NCBI GenBank assembly: GCA_016186375.1
Contig: JACPLS010000038.1
Coordinates: 1-22,105 of the forward strand
Length of the DNA stretch: 22,105 nucleotides
Direction: 5' to 3'
Origin: Candidatus Pacearchaeota archaeon
GTDB lineage: Archaea > Nanobdellota > Nanobdellia > Pacearchaeales > GW2011-AR1
This document shows, piece by piece, positions 1 to 8,626 of the stretch (position 1 is the first letter of the stretch; every line of letters begins with the position of its first letter). The notes under the pieces were generated by a model, which did not search any database, was not told the origin of the DNA, and was given only the letters and a program-made list of their open reading frames with translations. Position numbers and translations under genes: made by a program.

Positions 1-1
1 A

Positions 2-127
2 ATGCATTTGGAAGATGAAATTATAGGATTATTTGAGAAAACAATTACAAATTTTGGCTCTGGTGCAAAAATTGACGCTCCTAAAGAATTTCTTGGCAAA
101 AAAGTATATGTTTTAATTAGGAGATAA
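2..127 (+). CDS. DUF2080-like transposon-associated small protein (5' end possibly outside the window)
   Basis: An open frame runs from an ATG at base 2 to TAA at 125-127 and encodes 41 residues. Its C-terminal half reads as an FGSGAKI...PKEFLGKKVYVLI pattern, resembling the short DUF2080 family ('putative transposon-encoded protein'), whose members end in a similar phenylalanine-glycine, proline-lysine, glycine-lysine-lysine-valine block. The fold resembles an AbrB-like DNA-binding hairpin. Members are usually 50-70 residues long, so the true start may lie upstream of the window and this may be a C-terminal part. No transposase is visible here; if one exists it lies to the left. Family assignment is by eye and moderately sure; function is unknown. 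Confidence 0.55.
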   Translation: MHLEDEIIGLFEKTITNFGSGAKIDAPKEFLGKKVYVLIRR

Positions 128-165
128 ATTTACACATAGCCAAATATATAATAAGGTATAAAAAT

Positions 166-354
166 ATGGAAAAAGAAATTATAATGTCTGTGGCAATATG
201 GATTTTATTCCTAGGAGGTCTATTTGGTTTTGCAATGGGTATGCTCGCATATTTTGCGGCAAAAACACCATTGGAATATGGCACAATGGGCATTGGAGGA
301 GGAGCATACTTATTTGGCTCTGGTGTTTTGGCATATTTGAAATATAGACACTAA
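166..354 (+). CDS. Small two-helix membrane protein, unknown function
   Basis: This encodes 62 residues. After a short charged N terminus (MEKEI) come two hydrophobic stretches, about residues 8-31 and 41-58, separated by a short loop, ending in a basic tail (KYRH). The second segment is glycine-rich. That pattern predicts a small integral membrane hairpin protein. There are no catalytic motifs and I recognise no family. AAGGT lies just before the ATG and an AT-rich box lies further up, so either a weak Shine-Dalgarno start or the internal ATG at residue 7 could be used. The gene stands alone between the transposon-associated protein and the opposite-strand Nudix gene. Confidence 0.55.
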   Translation: MEKEIIMSVAIWILFLGGLFGFAMGMLAYFAAKTPLEYGTMGIGGGAYLFGSGVLAYLKYRH

Positions 355-475
355 CTAAAAAAATATAATATCTTTATTAAAATAAATTCTTAACTTTTTC
401 TATATTACTTTAACATTGTTGTTAAAAAAATATATATTCATAATTTCAAAACTCAAAGGAGAGATAATTTTTCCT

Positions 476-946
476 TTAATTGATAGCAAGTTTCTCCAAA
501 GCACTTAAGGCATACATTTTTATATTTTCTTTAATTTGATATTCAGGATTATTAATTTCTTCACTTGTAAACCACTTACAATCTTCACTTTTTTCTGATT
601 CTGAAAATATCAACTTATCTGTATTTGCTATTGCAAAATAAACCAAAGTTACATGTTCATGAGATTCATTAATTCTGTGGCGATTCATAAATTGTGGTGG
701 TATCAATTCAGTATAGTCTCTTCCTTTAATTAAAGAATAACCACTCTCATGATATAGATGAACCTCTAGTCCAACCTCTTCTTTAACCTCGCGAGTAGCA
801 GCTTCATTACTATCTTCATCTAATTCGATATGTCCTCCAACACTTAACCATAGCTTATATTTATCATGTTTTCTTAACAAAACTTTATTATTATAAACAA
901 CGAAAACTTCTACTGTAAAGTCTATCTTATCGTGAATGTGAGGCAT
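476..946 (-). CDS. Nudix hydrolase
   Basis: A Nudix-fold pyrophosphohydrolase that would cleave a nucleoside diphosphate linked to another moiety, such as damaged nucleotides or nucleotide sugars. The full Nudix box is present: GGHIELDED is followed by REVKEEVGL, matching G-x5-E-x7-RE-hydrophobic-x-EE-x-G, with the metal-binding glutamates in place. The frame opens at a GTG at 962-964, but I place the start at the ATG at 944-946. The protein then begins MPHIHDKIDFTVEV, the usual N terminus of this subfamily, and a TATTAA box lies about 24 bp upstream. It has 156 residues, a normal length for a single-domain Nudix protein. The substrate cannot be deduced. The gene is monocistronic and points toward the small membrane protein gene. 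Confidence 0.88.
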   Translation of the reverse strand: MPHIHDKIDFTVEVFVVYNNKVLLRKHDKYKLWLSVGGHIELDEDSNEAATREVKEEVGLEVHLYHESGYSLIKGRDYTELIPPQFMNRHRINESHEHVTLVYFAIANTDKLIFSESEKSEDCKWFTSEEINNPEYQIKENIKMYALSALEKLAIN

Positions 947-1135
947 ATATCTTAATATTTTCACACTTAATAAGGATTATTGTAATAAGCACTTAATTTC
1001 TCATTCTCTGTCCTCTATTTCAAACCAACAAAATAAATTATGCCCTAGAAACTAGGCTTAAATTTATAAATGTAAACCCGAAAGTGAGATATTATTTAAT
1101 TCTTAGAAATATTAGAATAGTTAACATTAACAATC

Positions 1136-1143
1136 TTTATTAA
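1136..1143 (+). promoter_or_regulatory. TATA-like box of the DNPH1-like gene
   Basis: TTTATTAA is centred about 27 bp before the ATG at 1167, the spacing expected for an archaeal leaderless transcript. There is no Shine-Dalgarno motif before that ATG. Confidence 0.5.
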
Positions 1144-1166
1144 CTAACAAACTATTTTGAAAAATA

Positions 1167-1643
1167 ATGGAAAAGAAAGTTTATTTTGCAGGAGCCATAA
1201 GGGGAGATAGATGTGTTGCTGAAACTATCATCAGATTAATCCATTATATTAAAACAGACTTGGGTTTGCCTGTGCTAACTGAGCATGTTGGGGCAGAAAA
1301 ACCAATTGAAGAATTTGCAAGAAAAATTAGTAAGGGTGTAGAGGAAATTTTGGCTGAAGATATTGAAGAACAAGATATCACTTGGCTTAACCAATCTACT
1401 CATGTTATTGCAGAAATTTCAGGTGCTAGTACAGGTACTGGAAGAGAAATAGAATATGCTAGGACAAAAGAACATTTTGGGAAAGTTCAGGCCAGGGTTC
1501 TTTGTATTTACCGAATCGATAGAGAATTTTTTGCTTCTCCAATGATTAGGGGTATGAAACCAAATAAGTATCAGAATGTCGAGGTCAGACCATATAAAGA
1601 TTTAGACGATGCCAAAAAAATAATTAGAAACTTTTTACAATAA
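1167..1643 (+). CDS. 2'-deoxynucleoside 5'-phosphate N-hydrolase-like (RCL/DNPH1, nucleoside deoxyribosyltransferase superfamily)
   Basis: This 158-residue protein resembles RCL/DNPH1, which hydrolyses the N-glycosidic bond of deoxynucleoside monophosphates and so cleans up or salvages nucleotides. Supporting motifs are YFAGAIRGDR at residues 6-15 (RCL: YFxGSIRGGR) and the later stretch ending AEISGASTGTGREIEYA, with the catalytic-type glutamate and the glycine-x-glycine phosphate-binding turn of the superfamily. The middle insertion (about residues 40-75) is longer than in human DNPH1. A TATA box about 27 bp upstream supports the ATG. It is followed 32 bp later by zwf in the same direction, so co-transcription is possible: one gene would release deoxyribose 5-phosphate and the next would feed the pentose-phosphate pathway. 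That link is inference. A related nucleoside deoxyribosyltransferase activity cannot be excluded. Confidence 0.8.
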   Translation: MEKKVYFAGAIRGDRCVAETIIRLIHYIKTDLGLPVLTEHVGAEKPIEEFARKISKGVEEILAEDIEEQDITWLNQSTHVIAEISGASTGTGREIEYARTKEHFGKVQARVLCIYRIDREFFASPMIRGMKPNKYQNVEVRPYKDLDDAKKIIRNFLQ

Positions 1644-1675
1644 TGAATATTTCATAATTTCTCACGTGGAAAATT

Positions 1676-3127
1676 ATGACACAAAATATCCGACATATTT
1701 ATAATACACATATCCTAAAAAATAACATGATTGATAATAATCCACCAAGATTAACAATAGTTGTCTTCGGAGGTACAGGAGACCTCATGAAACGGAAGCT
1801 AGCTCCAGCTTTCGCTTCATTATTAAAGAAAAAAATAATCTCAAAAGATTCAACAATAATTGGAATCGCTAGAGGAGATTTTAATGATGAAAGTTACAAA
1901 AATCTCTTTGCTGAAAGCGCAAAAAGTCAAGAAGACAGAGAGAACATAAAACAACTAAAAATAAAATTTTTTAGAGGTGATGCTACAAATCAAAAATCTC
2001 TAGCAAATTTATCAGATTTTATCTTTTCCACCGAACCAAAGGAAGGCAGAAATAGAATTTTTTATCTCTCAACATCCTTTAAACTCTTCCCCTCTATTAT
2101 TGAACAGCTAAAAACACAAGCCCTTTATGAACAAAAAAACAATTATTTTACCAGAATTGTATTTGAGAAGCCTTTCGGGGTAAATTTAGCTTCTTCAGAT
2201 GAATTAGAAAGATCAATCCATGAAACATTCTCAGAAGAGCAAATTTTTCGTATAGATCACTATCTTGCTAAAGAAACAGTTAAAAATATTAGCATTTTAA
2301 AATATACAAATCCCATTTTCAATTATTTGTTGAGAAAGGAAGTAGTTGAATCAATAAATATTATAGTAGATGAAGATCTTGGAGTTGGAAATAGAATTGC
2401 TTATTATAATGAAACTGGTGCAATTAAAGATATGATACAAAGCCATCTTTTGCAAGTTCTATCTTTACTATTAATGGAAAATCCTTCTGAATTGAAAGCT
2501 GAAAAAATTCATGACGAAAAGGTTAAAGTTCTTAAGAGTATTGAAATTCTTCCAGCAGAGAATAATCTTTTAGGACAATATAAGTCATACATAAAAGAAT
2601 CTTCTTTATTAGGAACAAAAGAATCAAAAACAGAAACATTTGCTAGTATAGTTCTAGAGTGTAATAATGAACGCTGGAAAGGTGTTAAAATAGTTTTGCG
2701 TACAGGTAAGATGTTAAAAAGTAAATTTGGGCAGATTATTATTAATTTCCGACAAATTCCAGATAAACTGAAAGAAAATTCATTAGATATTAAAAATAAT
2801 AAGTTAATAATAGATATCTATCCAAAACAAGACATAAAACTAATTTTAAACACAAGAAAACCAGCAACTCAAAATGAAATTGAAGAAATAAGTCTGGATT
2901 TCTGCCATGAATCCTTCTTCGGCCCAAATACAACCGACGAATATGCGACTCTTCTTGCAGACATCATTGCAGGAGATAAAACCCTTTTTACACGTTCTGA
3001 CGAATTGCGCGAGTCATGGAAAGTCATAGAGAAAATTGAAAGAATAAAAGATAAAATCCCCTTTCTCATTTATCCAGATGGCACTGACCCGGAAGATATG
3101 GAGAAAAATATAAATAGCGTAAAGTAA
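1676..3127 (+). CDS. zwf: Glucose-6-phosphate 1-dehydrogenase (Zwf type)
   Basis: It oxidises glucose 6-phosphate to 6-phosphogluconolactone with NAD(P)+, the entry step of the oxidative pentose-phosphate pathway. The Rossmann dinucleotide motif FGGTGDLMKRKL (residues 31-42) has the G-x-x-G-D-L core. EKPFG follows at 164-168, and the active-site signature RIDHYLAKE at 192-200 carries the catalytic histidine and substrate-binding lysine. A strongly conserved GAIKDMIQSHLLQ block starts at 248, and the C-terminal half keeps the usual beta-sheet domain. Its 483 residues are a full length. The frame opens at the ATG at 1676; an internal ATG at 1727 (residue 18) is just before the conserved start and may be the true one. 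Zwf-type enzymes are rare in archaea, so transfer from bacteria is likely. No 6-phosphogluconate dehydrogenase or lactonase is in the window. Confidence 0.93.
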   Translation: MTQNIRHIYNTHILKNNMIDNNPPRLTIVVFGGTGDLMKRKLAPAFASLLKKKIISKDSTIIGIARGDFNDESYKNLFAESAKSQEDRENIKQLKIKFFRGDATNQKSLANLSDFIFSTEPKEGRNRIFYLSTSFKLFPSIIEQLKTQALYEQKNNYFTRIVFEKPFGVNLASSDELERSIHETFSEEQIFRIDHYLAKETVKNISILKYTNPIFNYLLRKEVVESINIIVDEDLGVGNRIAYYNETGAIKDMIQSHLLQVLSLLLMENPSELKAEKIHDEKVKVLKSIEILPAENNLLGQYKSYIKESSLLGTKESKTETFASIVLECNNERWKGVKIVLRTGKMLKSKFGQIIINFRQIPDKLKENSLDIKNNKLIIDIYPKQDIKLILNTRKPATQNEIEEISLDFCHESFFGPNTTDEYATLLADIIAGDKTLFTRSDELRESWKVIEKIERIKDKIPFLIYPDGTDPEDMEKNINSVK

Positions 3128-3159
3128 ATTAAAAAATAGAATATAAATTTATAATTATC

Positions 3160-3672
3160 ATGAACGTCTCAAAATTAAAAATAAAAAAATCCAAAATAGC
3201 TGGTAAAGGAGTATTTACAACAAGGAGAATAAGGGGGGGGCAAACTATCTGTTTTCTTGAAGGAGAATTATGTTCTTTAGATGAAATGATAAGGAGAGTT
3301 AACGAGGGTAAAGAAGAGCCATCCGATCCTTTAGAAATTGGTGACGAAGAATATCTCGATTTAAACGAAATTTCAAGGACATTCAATCATTCATGTGATC
3401 CAAATGCTTTTATAAAAGGCAAAAATGAACTTGTTGCAATAAAAGAAATAAATTCCGGAGAAGAAATAAATTATGATTATTCAACGACTATGAACGATAA
3501 CGAAGAAAGAATTAAAAGTGCAGGAAGAGTATTATGGACTTGTAAATGTAATTGCATGGCAAAATATTGTCGAGGAATTATTGACCAATTTAAAACAATT
3601 CCGAAAAAGAGACAAGAATTTTATGTAAAAAATAAGTTTTTGCCTGATTTCATGTTGAAACACTTCAAGTAA
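3160..3672 (+). CDS. SET-domain protein, probable protein-lysine methyltransferase
   Basis: This is a 170-residue single SET domain using S-adenosylmethionine to methylate lysine on a protein target. The N-terminal strand has AGKGVFTTRRIRGGQTI (residues 14-30), the usual SET start. The catalytic core has NHSCDPN at 76-82 and GEEINYDY at 100-107. A post-SET-like cysteine cluster follows (C128, C130, C132, C137, ending CRG) and probably binds zinc. The order and spacing are canonical and no key residue is missing. An unusual run of eight G (3233-3240) lies inside codons 25-27. SET proteins occur sporadically in archaea and bacteria; the substrate, possibly a chromatin or ribosomal protein, cannot be read from the sequence. 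The gene starts 32 bp after zwf. Confidence 0.87.
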   Translation: MNVSKLKIKKSKIAGKGVFTTRRIRGGQTICFLEGELCSLDEMIRRVNEGKEEPSDPLEIGDEEYLDLNEISRTFNHSCDPNAFIKGKNELVAIKEINSGEEINYDYSTTMNDNEERIKSAGRVLWTCKCNCMAKYCRGIIDQFKTIPKKRQEFYVKNKFLPDFMLKHFK

Positions 3673-3698
3673 TTCCAATCTAGACTCCTTTAGTGAAA

Positions 3699-3707
3699 TT
3701 TATTAAA
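3699..3707 (+). promoter_or_regulatory. TATA-like box of tRNA-Ala
   Basis: TTTATTAAA is centred about 28 bp before the first base of the tRNA, the expected archaeal promoter position for a tRNA gene. Confidence 0.5.
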
Positions 3708-3730
3708 CTCTCTTTCCCACAGAAATAAAA

Positions 3731-3801
3731 GGGCCTGTAGTATAACGGCAGAATGCGTCCTTCGCAAGGACGAGACCCGAGTTCAATTCTCGGCAGGTCC
3801 A
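3731..3801 (+). tRNA. tRNA-Ala, anticodon CGC
   Basis: A 71-nt cloverleaf. The acceptor GGGCCTG pairs with CAGGTCC and contains the G3-U70 wobble pair, the universal alanine identity element; the discriminator is A. The anticodon stem is CGTCC/GGACG with loop TTCGCAA, giving CGC (bases 3763-3765), which reads GCG. The T arm is CCGAG-TTCAATT-CTCGG. The D arm is short, with an apparent mismatch in its stem (A12-A23). The CCA end is not encoded (TATAT follows), so it must be added by a CCA-adding enzyme. No intron is present. Confidence 0.95.
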
Positions 3802-3829
3802 TATATAAGATATAGCTCATCCGAAAGAA

Positions 3830-3837
3830 TTATAAAA
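3830..3837 (+). promoter_or_regulatory. TATA-like box of the DUF2283-like gene
   Basis: TTATAAAA is centred about 24-25 bp before the ATG at 3858. It lies about 30 bp downstream of the tRNA end, so the gene can be transcribed independently of the tRNA. Confidence 0.45.
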
Positions 3838-3857
3838 CCTCTCTCATTCATTAAGAG

Positions 3858-4205
3858 ATGAAAAAAACATCAGTTTTTATATATGACGAATTGTCCGATC
3901 GGTTGTTCATTTCTAATAAGAAGGAAAATGATGAAATTTATGGTAGCGTAAGGCTTCTTAGTCTCACACTCGATTTTACTACAGATATGAGAGTAGTAAA
4001 TATCGAATTACGAGAAGCTTCTAGGTTTTTAGAATCTCTCAATATCAATTCAAATATTTTAAATAATCTATCAGATGCAGAGTTTATCATTCAACAGCAG
4101 CAAGATGGTTATCTAATTTATTTTATTCTAAAGGCAGGAGCACAAGTTGAAAGAATTCCCTATAATATTATTACAGAAAAGAACCTTTCAATTATTTCTG
4201 CTTAA
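3858..4205 (+). CDS. DUF2283-like protein, possible antitoxin
   Basis: The 115-residue protein starts with a YDELSDRLFI pattern. It continues through a strand ending LDFTTDMRVVNIELREAS, matching the layout of DUF2283 (a Y-D-x-x-x-D-x-L strand, then a D-hydrophobic-valine strand before an 'IE-x-x-x-AS' helix cap). The last 45 residues extend beyond the usual short family length and are not recognised. Families of this type often lie next to small DUF4258 (RelE/BrnT-like) genes. Here the neighbour is a DUF4258-like gene in convergent orientation whose end overlaps this one by 14 bp. An antitoxin or small regulator role is inference; the family assignment is moderately sure. Confidence 0.6.
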   Translation: MKKTSVFIYDELSDRLFISNKKENDEIYGSVRLLSLTLDFTTDMRVVNIELREASRFLESLNINSNILNNLSDAEFIIQQQQDGYLIYFILKAGAQVERIPYNIITEKNLSIISA

Positions 4206-4527
4206 ATCGGTAGTTTAAATCTCTTTTGTATTCTACAGCATGGATGATCAATACCTTGTTGTCTTTTGGTATTGTTGCAATAGAAAAAGAGGTATCTTTG
4301 CTTAGATTATAAAAAATTTCATATCCTTCATCGCCGCCCCTCATAATCTCTTTTTCAATAGCCATAATTCTTTCAAACTGAGGGAAAACTTCCCAAACTT
4401 TTTCATGTGTTAGGCCTTTTTGAGCAATGCTTAATCTGTAATATCTGGTAAAGATAAGATTCTTTCCCTTTATTTTTTCATTAATAATCTTCTCAATTGC
4501 AATTTTATCAGTAATAGTTTCAACCAT
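4192..4527 (-). CDS. DUF4258-like small protein (possible RelE/BrnT-fold toxin)
   Basis: This encodes 111 residues. The central part reads FTRYYRLSIAQKGLTHEKVWEVF, followed by a glycine-rich turn (MRGGDEGYEIFY) and beta strands ending in VLIIHAVEY. That order fits the DUF4258/BrnT-like toxin fold: a helix with positions like HAxxRxxxRGI, then a four-stranded sheet. The usual first histidine is tyrosine here (RYYR), so catalytic competence is uncertain. The stop codon falls inside the end of the DUF2283-like gene on the other strand (14-bp overlap). A TATA-like ATTTATAT at 4547-4554 (read on the minus strand) supports the ATG at 4525-4527. Family assignment is tentative. Confidence 0.5.
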   Translation of the reverse strand: MVETITDKIAIEKIINEKIKGKNLIFTRYYRLSIAQKGLTHEKVWEVFPQFERIMAIEKEIMRGGDEGYEIFYNLSKDTSFSIATIPKDNKVLIIHAVEYKRDLNYRFKQK

Positions 4528-4678
4528 TATTTAATAAAAAAAGATTATTTATATATTCTAGCTTTCGCTTTTCTTGTCCAAAAGTTTTAATTTATATTTT
4601 TAAGGTATCTAACAGGATCATGATTTCTGTTATAATTTCTTAACAGAATAATTTTTCTCATTTTCATTAATAGAAAGA

Positions 4679-4686
4679 TTTATATA
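4679..4686 (+). promoter_or_regulatory. TATA-like box of the AbrB-PIN operon
   Basis: TTTATATA is centred about 28 bp before the ATG at 4711, consistent with a leaderless bicistronic transcript. Confidence 0.5.
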
Positions 4687-4710
4687 ATAGTTATACATTT
4701 AAGTTAGACA

Positions 4711-4941
4711 ATGACATTAGAAGTAAAGACCAAGAGATGGGGGAATTCAATAGGAGTAGTTATACCTGCAGAAGCAACTGAAAGACTTAGTTTAAAGCCG
4801 GATGAAGAGATTTTAATAAATATAGAAAAGAAAAACAACGTATTAAAAGAGTTGTTCGGCGCTTTTAAGAATAATAAGAAATCTACAGAACAAATGCTAA
4901 AAGAGGCAAGAAGTGATCTTGAAGGTAAATGGTTGAAATAA
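4711..4941 (+). CDS. AbrB/MazE-family antitoxin
   Basis: A 76-residue protein with an N-terminal swapped-hairpin AbrB domain: KTKRWGNSIGVVIPAEATERL (residues 6-26) has the characteristic R-W-G-N-S-hydrophobic-G core and IPAE. Then LKPDEEILINIEKK completes the barrel. The C-terminal 25 residues are charged and helical and would embrace the toxin. Its stop overlaps the start of the PIN gene by 13 bp, so the pair is translationally coupled. It should bind its own promoter and neutralise the PIN ribonuclease, as in other AbrB-type VapB antitoxins. Confidence 0.85.
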   Translation: MTLEVKTKRWGNSIGVVIPAEATERLSLKPDEEILINIEKKNNVLKELFGAFKNNKKSTEQMLKEARSDLEGKWLK

Positions 4942-5303
4942 GAAAATGTTTAGATACTTATGCTCTTGTTGAAATTTCAAAAGAAAATCCTAAATTTGTA
5001 AGTTATTTAAATTCAAATTTTGTTTTAACAGATTTAACTCTTGCTGAATTTTATTTAGTTATCTTTCGCGAAGAAGGAGAAAAAGTTGCGGATTATTGGT
5101 TCAAAAAACTTGAGAGATATTCACTTCCCATAGATAAAGAATTACTTATAGAAGCAATAAAATTTAGGTATGAAAATAGGAAAGCAAATATTTCATTTTT
5201 TGATGCTGTTGGATATATATTTTCTATAAAAAATGGATATCTTTTTGTAACAGGGGATAAAGAATTTAAGGATTTTCCTAGTGTCGAATTTAAGAAAAAA
5301 TAA
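4929..5303 (+). CDS. PIN-domain toxin (VapC-like ribonuclease)
   Basis: A 124-residue PIN domain, predicted Mg2+-dependent ribonuclease and toxin partner of the upstream AbrB antitoxin. The acidic tetrad is visible: D9 in KCLDTYALVEI, E40 in LTLAEFY, D92 in SFFDAVGYIFS and D110 in VTGDKEFKD, with D115 behind it. All are intact, so an active nuclease is expected. The ATG lies within the antitoxin's last codons (13-bp overlap). Known VapC toxins cut tRNA or rRNA; the target here is unknown. The gene ends 25 bp before the end of the convergent groEL. Confidence 0.85.
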   Translation: MVEIRKCLDTYALVEISKENPKFVSYLNSNFVLTDLTLAEFYLVIFREEGEKVADYWFKKLERYSLPIDKELLIEAIKFRYENRKANISFFDAVGYIFSIKNGYLFVTGDKEFKDFPSVEFKKK

Positions 5304-5327
5304 TTTTAAAAAGTTGTCTTTAATGGA

Positions 5328-7212
<1,885 letters not shown>

Positions 7213-7234
7213 AATAACTCTCTTTTTTATTAGG

Positions 7235-7243
7235 TATTTAAAT
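7235..7243 (-). promoter_or_regulatory. TATA-like box of the groES-groEL operon
   Basis: On the minus strand the site reads ATTTAAATA, centred about 27 bp before the groES ATG (7210-7212). The 126-bp gap to the divergent vapB-like gene holds this box and the vapB promoter. Confidence 0.5.
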
Positions 7244-7305
7244 TTTTCTGCACTGCATTTTATGATCCCAAAAACAACATTATTTTAATTTATCAAAACA
7301 AAAAG

Positions 7306-7313
7306 TTTAAATA
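7306..7313 (+). promoter_or_regulatory. TATA-like box of the VapB-VapC operon
   Basis: TTTAAATA is centred about 29 bp before the ATG at 7339; the transcript would be leaderless or nearly so. Confidence 0.5.
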
Positions 7314-7323
7314 CACGTATGTT

Positions 7324-7337
7324 TATGTTTAAACATA
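7324..7337. promoter_or_regulatory. Palindromic operator candidate before vapB-like gene
   Basis: TATGTTTAAACATA is a perfect 14-bp palindrome lying between the TATA box and the start codon, over the expected transcription start. Ribbon-helix-helix and VapB-type antitoxins typically autorepress by binding such palindromes, so this is a likely operator. Palindromes are easier to get by chance in AT-rich DNA, but the position is apt. Confidence 0.45.
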
Positions 7338-7338
7338 T

Positions 7339-7605
7339 ATGGTAGTAAAAACTATAACAGTAACAGAAGAAGCTTACAATGCTTTAAAGCACTTAAAAAA
7401 AGATGAACAAAGCTTTAGCGAGATAATTATAGAAATATCAAGTGAGAAAAAAGGAGATATCAGCGGTTTTTTAGGAATACTTAAAAACAAAAGTAAAGAG
7501 CTTGCAGAAATGAGAAAAGAGATTAAGAAGAGAAAAGGAGAAATAAATAAAGAATCTTCTGAAAGAGAGAAAAAGATTAGGAAAAGGCTAAATGATATTA
7601 CTTGA
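7339..7605 (+). CDS. VapB-like antitoxin (COG1753/DUF217 type)
   Basis: An 88-residue protein starting MVVKTITVTEEAYNALKHLKK, the typical N-terminal strand and helix of the archaeal ribbon-helix-helix VapB group, then SFSEIIIEIS and DISGFLGIL. The rest is a long, highly charged lysine/glutamate helix (about residues 48-86), predicted to wrap the toxin. It overlaps the PIN gene by 14 bp. A palindrome directly upstream is a candidate operator. It should form a complex with the next gene product and repress the operon. Confidence 0.8.
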   Translation: MVVKTITVTEEAYNALKHLKKDEQSFSEIIIEISSEKKGDISGFLGILKNKSKELAEMRKEIKKRKGEINKESSEREKKIRKRLNDIT

Positions 7606-7969
7606 TACTTCAGCATTAATAGAACTAGCAGATGAAACAGAGAAAGGTATAAAGGTCGCAGAATATTGCAACAGAGAACAAGCAGCTATAAGTACTTTTA
7701 CTATTAATGAAGTTTTAATAACCGCAAACGAAGAAGAAAAAATAGCATTTGAGAAAATATTTGAGAAAAGCATAATTTTATCATTCAACAAAGAAAGTGC
7801 ATACAAAAGCATAGAAATAGAAAAGGAATTAAGGAAAGAAGGAAAAATGATTGGAAAAATAGATATTTTTATTGCTTCTATTGCAGTTTGCCAAAACATT
7901 TCAATATTAACCACTAATAATGATTTTAAAAAGATTAAAGGGCTTAAAACAATAATTGTTGATAATTAA
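7592..7969 (+). CDS. VapC-like PIN-domain toxin
   Basis: A 125-residue PIN ribonuclease. D5 in LLDTSALIEL, E40 in FTINEVL and D91 in GKIDIFIASIAV are present. D111 in TTNNDFKKIKGL takes the fourth acidic position, where the family usually has T-x-N-x-x-D-F. All catalytic acids are intact. It starts inside the vapB-like gene (14-bp overlap) and is translationally coupled to it. Growth-arresting RNA cleavage when unneutralised is the expected role; the target is unknown. Confidence 0.85.
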   Translation: MILLDTSALIELADETEKGIKVAEYCNREQAAISTFTINEVLITANEEEKIAFEKIFEKSIILSFNKESAYKSIEIEKELRKEGKMIGKIDIFIASIAVCQNISILTTNNDFKKIKGLKTIIVDN

Positions 7970-8056
7970 TCCAATCAAAATTAAATCACATAATATTTTA
8001 GCAGGTTTAATTTATTGCTAATGTAATAAAACAATATCTAAACCTAAACAAAAGTA

Positions 8057-8064
8057 TTTTTATA
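8057..8064 (+). promoter_or_regulatory. TATA-like box of the 8087 orphan gene
   Basis: TTTTTATA is centred about 26 bp before the ATG at 8087, supporting that start and a leaderless transcript. Confidence 0.45.
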
Positions 8065-8086
8065 CCTTTATGTTTTAAATTTCAAT

Positions 8087-8443
8087 ATGATAATAACTTC
8101 AAGGGAAAAAGTTAACAAGACAAGAATTGAGCTTGCGAAGAGAATAGGGCTAAATTCAACATTAACTCGAGAAAAATACCCCATTTTAGGTCATGAAGCA
8201 AGATTTGTAGTTTTTACATCAAACAAAGGTTTATTTGAAAGAATCATGAATAGCTACAATGGCCCAATTTTCGGAGAACAGATTTTAGGAAGCTATGAAT
8301 ATGATTCGCACGACAGAGTTATTAATCAACATTATGCAATTTCTCATTTATTATTAAAGAAATTAATTCCAATTCTTAAAAAAACTAAAGAAGAATATCA
8401 ATTAGGCAATATAGAAGAAGAAATTTTGGTATTGGCAGAATAA
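8087..8443 (+). CDS. Hypothetical protein (118 residues)
   Basis: I do not recognise this family. The protein is soluble and mixed alpha/beta. Residues 1-25 are basic (SREKVNKTRIELAKRIGL) and could form a helix, residues 34-50 hold strands (GHEARFVVFTS), and residues 85-115 form a long amphipathic helix (HLLLKKLIPILKKTKEE). There are no cysteines, no membrane segments and no obvious catalytic motif. The TATA-like box 26 bp upstream supports its being a real gene. It lies between the VapBC pair and two orphan genes on the other strand, in accessory-looking DNA. Confidence 0.55.
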   Translation: MIITSREKVNKTRIELAKRIGLNSTLTREKYPILGHEARFVVFTSNKGLFERIMNSYNGPIFGEQILGSYEYDSHDRVINQHYAISHLLLKKLIPILKKTKEEYQLGNIEEEILVLAE

Positions 8444-8596
8444 TTCATAATAAAACTTCTTATAATATAAGTTAAAAAAGAAACAGATTATTTCTATCTT
8501 TATTAGGAAGATAATTGTAAATCAAATAAATTTTAAAGAAAGACATTTTAACAAATTATACAATGGAAATAAATCTGGACTAATTATCTTACTTAG

Positions 8597-8615
8597 TAAG
8601 TTTCTTCCATAACTC
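8597..8615. repeat. 19-bp direct repeat, copy A (gene relic)
   Basis: TAAGTTTCTTCCATAACTC recurs exactly at 9265-9283, where it lies inside the 9045-9311 gene. Read on the minus strand, copy A gives (L)ERVMEETY then a stop, matching the RVMEETY of that gene, so it looks like a leftover of a duplicated copy. Confidence 0.4.
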
Positions 8616-8626
8616 GTTCTAAAGAA

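Noticed and set aside
454..478. AAAGGA/TCCTTT hairpin after the Nudix gene as a terminator
   Set aside because: A weak six-bp stem; archaeal termination usually needs only T-runs, so I could not support it.
1043..1056. CCTAG-AAA-CTAGG hairpin upstream of the DNPH1-like gene
   Set aside because: Only five base pairs, with no conserved context or T-run; likely chance.
2869..3386. Minus-strand frames at 2869-3069 and 3129-3386
   Set aside because: They lie antisense to zwf and the SET gene, both strongly supported by motifs.
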